Of a DNA stretch of 6,004 bases, positions 1 through 5,461 are shown piece after piece. The notes beneath the pieces are model-generated. The model was not told the DNA's origin, made no database searches, and was given only the letters and a program-made list of their open reading frames with translations. Each line of letters starts with the position of its first letter. Within the stretch, counting starts at the first letter, position 1. The stretch is from NCBI GenBank assembly GCA_045587485.1, contig JAZNCI010000007.1:1-6004 (forward strand), read 5' to 3'. Both the position numbers and the translations under genes were made by a program. The DNA comes from SIG440 sp045587485. GTDB taxonomy: Bacteria; Bacillota; Clostridia; Monoglobales; Monoglobaceae.

Positions 1-1185
1 AAGTCTTGCGTATTCATAGCCGTAGAGGATGGCTGTCTTATAATCTTCTGCAGTAGGATTGACAGCGACTTTTTCATCAACCTCACCAATGGTTGACGCC
101 GGAACATCTGCCCATTTGTTAACAGAAACAGGTGCTTGTGCACCCTGAATAAACATAAAATTCATACCGGCACCGTTGATTTTTTCTTCCATAAATGCAG
201 GAAAGTCTGCAGAAAGAAGATTTGTTTCTTCATCAACAATTGTTGGGTGTGCGCCGATATTGGTAAAGATTGTTGCTGCTGAAGTCTTGTTGTCGGGAAC
301 AAATTTGAAGCAAGCAAATTTGTGCTGATAGCCCTCGGTATAGTATCTCTTGTTGACAAGATACGGGTATTCATCATCGGCATACAGACCGTGCTCGTCA
401 TCCTTGCCCATACCTGCTGTTTCGAAATAATAGAGCGAACCGGTTTCGATATTCGTATATGCTTCAACAATCGCATCGGATGCACGGTCAATCATAACCT
501 CAAGAAACTCAGTATCCATTGACCTGCCTGCTCCGCCGAAGAAACTGAGAAAGATTTTAGGCAACAGGTCAAGACCTATACCCTGAGTATCAATAACCGT
601 ATGGCAGTGTGTAGCGTTGATATTGATGGCATTGATATCGCTGTCAACTTCCTTTTCTTTGAGCTTTTGCTCTACAGCACTTCTTATAGCGCGGACATCT
701 GCATTGGCAACACCGATACCGTCGATTGAAGCAAAGATTGTTGTGCCTCTGCCCGAACCGTCGTTGAGGGCAATTGCAACAGCCTTCTGATCGTCGAACA
801 CACCGTTCACCTTCTGGGTAAAATATCCGCCGGTGTAGTATTTTTTGCTTCCGTCACGAAGATTGTCGGGAACAATGCTTTCCTTGCCGAAGCCGAGAGA
901 CCATTTTGCTCCGTCTGCAGCATTGTCAATAAAGCTTTCAGTTCCTTTATAGAAATTTTCACTGTCTGAAGCAAAGTATTCTTCAACCGTCGGGTAGTCA
1001 GGCGTGGGAGTAAGAACACCCAACAGTCTGATCAAGCTGTCAATAAAGCCTCCGAGCATATTTGAAACAAAGTAAATGGGATTATTGTCCTGTTCACCGC
1101 TTGCGAAAGCAGTTATTGAGTTTACAGAAAAAAACATAGTAAATACAAGAAGAATTGCGATAAAAGAACGGGAACGCTTTTTCAT
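1..1185 (-). CDS. Secreted neutral/alkaline ceramidase-like hydrolase, partial (3' end outside window)
   Basis: The frame is open from the ATG at 1185 to the window edge (395 codons, no stop), so the C-terminus is missing. Residues 1-28 form a signal peptide: a basic KKRSR start, a hydrophobic core, then an AFA cleavage site before Ser29. The mature part resembles the neutral ceramidase N-terminal family, zinc amidases that split ceramide into sphingosine and fatty acid. Visible marks are NATHCH (190-195, expected zinc-binding His), GAHPT (311-315, second expected zinc His), LSADFPAF (324-331) and QGAQAPVSVN (347-356), whose Ser lies where the family nucleophile is expected from memory. The C-terminal Glu and Tyr zinc ligands lie beyond the window. 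It is a clear paralogue of the gene 19 bp upstream and is probably co-transcribed with it. The start is chosen because AAGGAG (1195-1200) lies 9 nt before it; an in-frame ATG at 1192-1194 abuts the Shine-Dalgarno and is unlikely. The substrate is not known; ceramide is only the family precedent. Confidence 0.8.
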   Translation of the reverse strand, partial: MKKRSRSFIAILLVFTMFFSVNSITAFASGEQDNNPIYFVSNMLGGFIDSLIRLLGVLTPTPDYPTVEEYFASDSENFYKGTESFIDNAADGAKWSLGFGKESIVPDNLRDGSKKYYTGGYFTQKVNGVFDDQKAVAIALNDGSGRGTTIFASIDGIGVANADVRAIRSAVEQKLKEKEVDSDINAININATHCHTVIDTQGIGLDLLPKIFLSFFGGAGRSMDTEFLEVMIDRASDAIVEAYTNIETGSLYYFETAGMGKDDEHGLYADDEYPYLVNKRYYTEGYQHKFACFKFVPDNKTSAATIFTNIGAHPTIVDEETNLLSADFPAFMEEKINGAGMNFMFIQGAQAPVSVNKWADVPASTIGEVDEKVAVNPTAEDYKTAILYGYEYARL

Positions 1186-1204
1186 TGTTGACATCTCCTT
1201 ATAA

Positions 1205-2680
1205 TCAATTGTAAACCGATCTGATCAGCTTTTCAGTTTCTTCAAGAATAATTCTGCCTGTCTCAGGTCCGGTTGAGTTAGTTTCTTCGTAGTGGTCTCT
1301 GTCCATATCATCAGTAGCCTTGTTGATATATGGCAGGGTCTCATTAAGCAGAAAATCATTTTCAGCAAGAATGTAGCCCAACTCATCGTTGCAAAGCCCG
1401 ACAACAAATTTGTGCTTGCACTCTGTCATTTCGGAAAGGACCGTTTTATAGCTTGCCCTTCTGTGGTTTGCACTGTCCTTTTCTGTCAGGAATTCACCGT
1501 TATAGAGCTCGGGAAAAAGCTCGCCGGGAACAAGAAAAACAGCAACATCCTTATCACCCAATTCCATATATCCGACTTCCGAATAAATACAAGCACTGCT
1601 CCTTTTTTCGGTTCGTCCGATATCGTTATTGAGAACCTTAAGATATCTTGCAAGAATCAGCACAGTATTTTCACCCGGAATAATAACACCCTTGGATCTT
1701 ATATTAAGAATCGGCTTCAGCTCTGTTTCATTTCGGATTGAAAGAACTGCTTTGCCCAATTGTCTTCCGAAGTCCTTCATATAGGCTTCACAGTCGATAG
1801 AATCTCTGTAGACCTTTTTTATTTCCTTAGCAGAAATCATACCGCCTACGGCACCGTTGAAAAAAACAGCATCAGCATTCGGAACATTGTCCTCAATTTC
1901 CCTGATAAGATATGCGGGGAAATCGGCACTGACAAGCGATGTTGTTCCGAGCAGCTCTGCGTGAGAAGCAAAATTAACTATGAAAATGTCACCGGATTTG
2001 TCATACGGAGAGAAGCGGATTTTTGTCAGGTTTTTGTCATAGGTTACGGGAGTTCTGACATCAGCCTGCATATCTTCAACAGGAGCGAAACCATAATAAA
2101 GCTTCCCGTCTTTTCTGTTCTCAAAAGCTGTTATGACAGCCTGAACCGCGGATTCTTTGAGTTTATCCATAAAAGCTTTGTCTTTACCGCTTTTATAGAT
2201 CTTTTTACCCCAAAGCCCCTGAGTATCGATTCCTGCGTGCGTATGAGTTGAAGAAATGTTGATTGATTTAACCTTTTCGAGCCTTCCGCTTTCAACAGCA
2301 AGCTTTCTTATGTCATTTATATCCTTTCTGCTGATTCCGACACAATCAAGTGCACAAAAAATCACACCGCCGTCACCTGTATTATCATCAAGATAAACTG
2401 CTCTTGCATACAGGTCATCAAGTACCCCTTTTACGGGATTATCAGAATCATAGCCGGCAATATAATATGTCTTATGGTTATAATCATCAGGGGTGTATGC
2501 TTTTTTACCGAAACCGACAGTCCAATTTTTACCGGGTACGGAACGGAATTTTTTGTCTCCCGTAAGCATAAATTCATCCGAGCGTTCCTGTGTTGTAAAA
2601 TACCTCTTCGGCATAGTTGAAATAATTAAATTTATCAAGGATTTTACTGATTTTTTTGTCAAACTATCCTTAAATTTCAT
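1205..2680 (-). CDS. Neutral/alkaline ceramidase-like hydrolase without signal peptide
   Basis: This is a complete 491-residue protein related to neutral/alkaline ceramidases, which hydrolyse the amide bond of ceramide using one zinc. Family marks run in the usual order: GVLDDLYARAVYLDD (85-99), SSTHTHAG (143-150, first zinc His), NFASH (236-240, second zinc His), SADFPAYL (251-258), FNGAVGGMIS (274-283), VPGELFPEL (384-392, expected zinc Glu), NDELGYI (431-437, expected zinc Tyr) and HYEETNSTGP (463-472). All expected metal ligands therefore seem present. It is shorter than Pseudomonas ceramidase (about 670 residues, from memory) and lacks the C-terminal beta domain. It has no signal peptide, and an in-frame TAA ten codons before the ATG rules out a hidden longer N-terminus. 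The protein should be cytoplasmic unless its mildly hydrophobic stretch near 11-22 holds it to the membrane. It is first in the leftward operon, followed after 19 bp by its secreted paralogue. The true substrate could be another N-acyl compound. Confidence 0.8.
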   Translation of the reverse strand: MKFKDSLTKKSVKSLINLIISTMPKRYFTTQERSDEFMLTGDKKFRSVPGKNWTVGFGKKAYTPDDYNHKTYYIAGYDSDNPVKGVLDDLYARAVYLDDNTGDGGVIFCALDCVGISRKDINDIRKLAVESGRLEKVKSINISSTHTHAGIDTQGLWGKKIYKSGKDKAFMDKLKESAVQAVITAFENRKDGKLYYGFAPVEDMQADVRTPVTYDKNLTKIRFSPYDKSGDIFIVNFASHAELLGTTSLVSADFPAYLIREIEDNVPNADAVFFNGAVGGMISAKEIKKVYRDSIDCEAYMKDFGRQLGKAVLSIRNETELKPILNIRSKGVIIPGENTVLILARYLKVLNNDIGRTEKRSSACIYSEVGYMELGDKDVAVFLVPGELFPELYNGEFLTEKDSANHRRASYKTVLSEMTECKHKFVVGLCNDELGYILAENDFLLNETLPYINKATDDMDRDHYEETNSTGPETGRIILEETEKLIRSVYN

Positions 2681-2688
2681 AGCAATTA

Positions 2689-2693
2689 CTCCC
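2689..2693 (-). promoter_or_regulatory. Ribosome binding site that fixes the ceramidase-like start
   Basis: On the minus strand GGGAG lies 8 nt before the ATG at 2680. A longer reading frame from a TTG at 2695 would overlap this site, so the ATG at 2680 is the better start. Confidence 0.75.
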
Positions 2694-2710
2694 AAAAACT
2701 GTATATCTTA

Positions 2711-2739
2711 ACTATACACTTATTTCAAAAAAATTTCAA
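2711..2739 (-). promoter_or_regulatory. Sigma-A-like promoter of the ceramidase-like operon
   Basis: Reading the minus strand, a -35 box TTGAAA (2734-2739) and a -10 box TATAGT (2711-2716) are separated by exactly 17 bp of A/T-rich sequence. The predicted transcript would start near 2704, giving a leader of about 25 nt before the ATG at 2680. Each box differs from consensus by a single base. The 7-base word ATTTCAA (plus strand) occurs at 2722-2728 and again at 2733-2739, one helix turn apart, with the second copy covering the -35 box. It may be an operator, or chance in A/T-rich DNA. Confidence 0.65.
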
Positions 2740-2744
2740 GTAAT

Positions 2745-2774
2745 TTGTTGCTTTTTTTAATTCATTATGATAAT
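2745..2774 (+). promoter_or_regulatory. Possible promoter of the rightward operon
   Basis: A candidate -35 TTGTTG (2745-2750) and -10 GATAAT (2769-2774) are 18 bp apart; an overlapping TATGAT (2766-2771) is another possible -10. The -35 match is weak. The site lies back to back with the leftward promoter, their -35 boxes only about 5 bp apart, so a single bound regulator could affect both directions. Confidence 0.35.
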
Positions 2775-2811
2775 CTATTCCTGTAAACCGGATTGAGGGT
2801 GGTGATATATA

Positions 2812-3375
2812 ATGGTATCTATCAGAAAATATGAGGAAAAGGACCGTGCTGATATGCATTTCGTGTGCGATAACAGTGAAGGGCCCGAGGAAGTGCCGAA
2901 TTATTTGACCGGACTGTTTTATCATAACACATTCTGCGATTATTACATTGAGCATGAACCTGAGAACTGCTTTGTGCTTGAAGATAAAGACAAAGTGGTA
3001 GGTTATATAATCTGTGCAGAAAACTTTGACAGATTCAAAAAGATCTTCGACAGTGAATATCTTCCTCGCTCGGACAGTTACGGAGATGACAGATACGAGT
3101 GGGCATCGACAGCATATAATGTTCCCGAAAGATTCAAGGAAGAATACCCTGCCCATTTTCATATTAATATTCTTCCCGAGTATCAGAGACTGGGGCTGGG
3201 CGGTAAGCTCATTGACACTCTGTGTGACCATTTGGCAAAAAAAGGGGTCTGCGGAGTCTGTCTTACCTGCGGACCGAGAAACGAAAGAGCGATGGGCTTC
3301 TACAGAAAATACAATTTTACACTTTTGTCTATAGACTACGACGATGCTTGCTTCGGCAAAAAAATTAATGTTTAA
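2812..3375 (+). CDS. GNAT family N-acetyltransferase
   Basis: This is a complete 187-residue single-domain protein of the GNAT superfamily, which moves an acetyl group from acetyl-CoA to an amine. Motif A is clear: HFHINILPEYQRLGLGGKL (115-133), whose Q-R-L-G-L-G-G loop fits the acetyl-CoA pyrophosphate-binding pattern Q/R-x-x-G-x-G/A. Motif B follows as NERAMGFYRKYNF (157-169). Residues 1-10 (MVSIRKYEEK) are a typical GNAT first strand. The HxHINILPEYQ form recalls the GNAT subgroup related to the C-terminal domain of O-GlcNAcase (from memory, weak). There is no signal peptide or membrane segment, so it is probably cytoplasmic. The ATG at 2812 follows a purine-rich GAGGGTGGTGA (2795-2805). 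It is the first gene of the rightward unit, with the next gene starting 25 bp after its stop. The substrate cannot be read from sequence; an amino sugar would suit the neighbours, but this is only a guess. Confidence 0.85.
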   Translation: MVSIRKYEEKDRADMHFVCDNSEGPEEVPNYLTGLFYHNTFCDYYIEHEPENCFVLEDKDKVVGYIICAENFDRFKKIFDSEYLPRSDSYGDDRYEWASTAYNVPERFKEEYPAHFHINILPEYQRLGLGGKLIDTLCDHLAKKGVCGVCLTCGPRNERAMGFYRKYNFTLLSIDYDDACFGKKINV

Positions 3376-3400
3376 GTATTTATGAACAGGAGAATATACT

Positions 3401-4612
3401 ATGGCATCACCTGCTTTGGTTGAACAGCTTTATCAGGCACTCCCTGATGAAACAAAGGAATTTTTAAACACAGCGATTGAAAAGGTTATAGAAGTAAAAA
3501 AACGCGGCGGTAAGGTTGCAGCTGTTATAGGAAGCGGTCCGAATCTTCACGAAGGTGTTACAACACTTATTGCTGCTCTTATTCACGCAGGTCTTATTGA
3601 CGGCGTAACAACAAGTTCTGCAGTAATTTCCCACGAAATGGGCGGCACCCTTGACAGAGTAAAACGCTTCGATGCGGATATTCTCGGCGACAAATGTCCC
3701 GAAAACATCCGTTGCCGCGGCAATATTTACGAGCTTACACAGCTCAGCGAGGAGGAATGGGCACGAATTCGTTCGGAGCTTCCTCTTGACGAAGAGCTTG
3801 TTTCCGTCTGCGAACAGGCAGAGGGTAAGGTTATCATAAAGGCAGCAGGCAATATGGCTTATCCTGTCGGTTATTTCAATGAAACGGTTTCAACAGAAAT
3901 TATGGTTGCTGCACAAACACTCGGAGAAAGCTTTGAGTATGTTGCAGGTCTCGGCGCTGACCCGAACACAATGATCGGTGCGGGTGCAATCAAGGGTGTT
4001 CCTGTCCTTGTCAGTGTTCCCCAGCTCATCGGCGGTGGTCAGGTCGGTCTTTGCATATCAGACAGTATTCCCGTAAGTCAACGTTGCAAGCGTATTGCCA
4101 AAATGCTTTCTGAGGCTGATGTCATTATTGAATCTGCTGTCGCTCTTACTCAAGAAATCCACGACGGTCCCTTTGAAACATACACAGGTCACGGTATATG
4201 GGCTTCAATGAATGGTCTTCCTACATACAGCCTCAAGGATAAGACTCTCATCCGTTTTGACCTTGATGAAAACCTTAAGCGTTCATGGGATCTCAACAAG
4301 CAGAGCGAGCTTATACAGAAAGCAATCAATGAAGGTCTTCCAAAGACAAAGCTCACAAAGATCCCGTTCCGTATGGAAATGTCAGCATTTACACGCCTTG
4401 AAAACAGCATTCCCGTTATCGGCGATATCGGTGAGCTTTGGTCGATTTTTGTTGACCGCATCTGTAAAGAGCTCGGTGTAACTCTTGAATTCACCTCTGC
4501 TCCGCAGAATACCGATGAAGGCAAAGAGATGCGTGAGCGCATCTGCGATGAAATCAAGCCGTTCTCTCTCAACAAGATGAGAAACGCTATCCGTGAAAAA
4601 TACAATTTTTAA
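3401..4612 (+). CDS. Unassigned 403-residue enzyme-like protein, possible deoxyhypusine-synthase-like fold
   Basis: I do not recognise this protein with confidence. It is complete, with AGGAG (3388-3392) 8 nt before the ATG. It has no signal peptide or membrane helix, so it should be cytoplasmic. A Rossmann-like opening at 37-80 contains VIGSGPNLHEG (42-52), then LIDGVTTSSAVISHEMGGTL (65-84). This recalls the G-x-x-x-N/H...G...VD...T-x-x...H-D/E-x pattern of deoxyhypusine synthase and of the ornithine cyclodeaminase (LOR/SDH, ArgZ) domain, both NAD-binding. Other glycine-rich parts are GLGADPNTMIGAGAIKG (183-199) and PQLIGGGQVG (207-216). Near the C-terminus, IPVIGDIGELWSIFVDRI (337-354) resembles the P-V-x-x-P-x-x-x-D-x-x-x-G segment of deoxyhypusine synthase. 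The catalytic lysine region of that enzyme is not evident, and hypusine is not expected in this organism. It sits between the GNAT gene (25 bp) and the KdsB-like gene (17 bp), so a role in acidic-sugar metabolism is possible. Existence of the gene is sure; the fold call is about 0.35. Confidence 0.9.
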   Translation: MASPALVEQLYQALPDETKEFLNTAIEKVIEVKKRGGKVAAVIGSGPNLHEGVTTLIAALIHAGLIDGVTTSSAVISHEMGGTLDRVKRFDADILGDKCPENIRCRGNIYELTQLSEEEWARIRSELPLDEELVSVCEQAEGKVIIKAAGNMAYPVGYFNETVSTEIMVAAQTLGESFEYVAGLGADPNTMIGAGAIKGVPVLVSVPQLIGGGQVGLCISDSIPVSQRCKRIAKMLSEADVIIESAVALTQEIHDGPFETYTGHGIWASMNGLPTYSLKDKTLIRFDLDENLKRSWDLNKQSELIQKAINEGLPKTKLTKIPFRMEMSAFTRLENSIPVIGDIGELWSIFVDRICKELGVTLEFTSAPQNTDEGKEMRERICDEIKPFSLNKMRNAIREKYNF

Positions 4613-4629
4613 TTAAAGGAGATTTTGAT

Positions 4630-5379
4630 ATGAGCGCTAAAGTTTTAGGTGTTATACCTGCCCGCTACGGTTCTTCCCGTCTTCCGGGCAAGCCTCTTAA
4701 GGATATATGCGGAAAGCCTATGATCCAGCATGTTTATGAAAATGCAAGCAAGTCAAAGGTACTCAGTAAGGTTGTTGTTGCAACTGATGATCAGCGTGTT
4801 TATGATGCTGTTATCGCTTTCGGTGGCGAAGCTGTTATGACAAGTGTCAACCATCCCACAGGATCGGACAGAGTTGCAGAGGCTGCAAGCAATTACGACT
4901 GTGATTATGTTATCAATATTCAGGGTGATGAGCCTCTCGTTCCTCCCGAAATAATTGATGATATCGGTTCTGCACTGATTAACAGTCCGGACTGCGTTAT
5001 GGCAACAGGTAGCCTGGAAATTACGGGGGATGAAAACTATATTCTCAACAACACCGTAGTCAAGGTTGTCAGCGATGTAAACGGAAATGCAATTTATTTC
5101 TCACGTTCACCTATTCCGTATCCCCGTCACGAGGAAGAAGCAAGATATTTTGAGCATATCGGCATTTATGCATATACACACGATTTTCTTAATACATATA
5201 CCAAGCTTGCTCCCACTCCTCTTTCAGAGGCAGAGTCCCTCGAACAGCTTAAGGTTCTTGAACACGGATATAAAATCAAAATCGTTCCCGCACCGGCTCA
5301 TTACAAAGCTGTCAGCGTAGACACAGAGGAGGACCTACAGGAGGTTATCCGTATTTATAAAGAGCTTCACGGCTGTTGA
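4630..5379 (+). CDS. kdsB: 3-deoxy-manno-octulosonate cytidylyltransferase (CMP-Kdo synthetase-like)
   Basis: KdsB transfers CMP from CTP to Kdo, giving CMP-Kdo for glycan assembly in the cytoplasm. The protein has 249 residues, matching the usual length (E. coli about 248). Motifs stand in family order: IPARYGSSRLPGKPL (9-23, CTP binding with Arg and Lys), ATDD (51-54), HPTGSDR (75-81), QGDEPL (98-103, metal-binding Asp), YFSRSPIPYPR (156-166), HIGIYAY (176-182), ESLEQLKVLE (202-211) and VDTEEDL (230-236, second metal Asp). AGGAG (4617-4621) lies 8 nt before the ATG, and the gap to the upstream gene is 17 bp, so the two are likely in one operon. KdsB is best known from Gram-negative lipopolysaccharide synthesis, so its presence here is unusual; the real substrate could be Kdo in a capsule or a related 3-deoxy-ulosonic acid. 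A CMP-sialate synthetase is less likely because the HxTGSDR and SRSPIPY segments fit KdsB better. Confidence 0.92.
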   Translation: MSAKVLGVIPARYGSSRLPGKPLKDICGKPMIQHVYENASKSKVLSKVVVATDDQRVYDAVIAFGGEAVMTSVNHPTGSDRVAEAASNYDCDYVINIQGDEPLVPPEIIDDIGSALINSPDCVMATGSLEITGDENYILNNTVVKVVSDVNGNAIYFSRSPIPYPRHEEEARYFEHIGIYAYTHDFLNTYTKLAPTPLSEAESLEQLKVLEHGYKIKIVPAPAHYKAVSVDTEEDLQEVIRIYKELHGC

Positions 5380-5387
5380 TAACAAGT

Positions 5388-5425
5388 TAAAGCCCAAAAT
5401 AAGGATACTTCGTTTTTGGGCTTTA
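5388..5425 (+). terminator. Hairpin after the kdsB-like gene, probable terminator or attenuator
   Basis: A 12-bp perfect stem pairs 5388-5399 with 5414-5425 (core AAAGCCCAAAA with TTTTGGGCTTT). The loop can form a second small stem, AAG/CTT around GATA (5401-5410). It starts 9 nt after the kdsB-like stop. The 3' side ends in TTT and continues A/T-rich, but there is no clean run of T, so termination may be partial. Only 36 nt remain before the next ATG, with no obvious promoter in them, which suggests the downstream gene is fed by read-through. Confidence 0.6.
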
Positions 5426-5447
5426 TACTATTTATTACTTTCTGACG

Positions 5448-5452
5448 AGGAG
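5448..5452 (+). promoter_or_regulatory. Ribosome binding site that fixes the sialidase-like start
   Basis: AGGAG lies 9 nt before the ATG at 5462. Another in-frame ATG at 5453 directly touches this site and leaves no spacer, so 5462 is preferred; the choice changes the protein by three residues. Confidence 0.75.
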
Positions 5453-5461
5453 ATGATTCAA

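Noticed and set aside
162..1019. Open frames at 162-491, 322-522 and 807-1019
   Set aside because: The uninterrupted minus-strand frame of the secreted ceramidase-like protein covers all three and carries the family motifs; these are out-of-frame shadows.
1292..2251. Plus-strand open frames at 1292-1741 and 1760-2251
   Set aside because: They lie antisense inside the well-supported ceramidase-like gene, have no ribosome binding site worth noting and show no family motif.
2693..2695. TTG start giving five extra residues for the ceramidase-like protein
   Set aside because: The TTG overlaps the GGGAG ribosome binding site that is properly spaced for the ATG at 2680.
2725..3231. Minus-strand open frame of 168 codons
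   Set aside because: It is antisense to the GNAT gene, which has clear motifs A and B, and it would run through the leftward promoter; its protein resembles nothing I know.
4189..4605. Minus-strand open frame of 138 codons and plus-strand frame at 4212-4481
   Set aside because: Both overlap the 403-residue gene out of frame, with no start signals or recognisable domain.
3401..4612. Calling this gene deoxyhypusine synthase
   Set aside because: The similarity is partial, the catalytic lysine region is not evident, and bacteria of this type are not expected to make hypusine.
4630..5379. Reading the kdsB-like gene as proof of a Gram-negative host
   Set aside because: Other signals point to Clostridia, and CMP-ulosonate synthetases can serve capsules or other glycans; one gene cannot decide the host.
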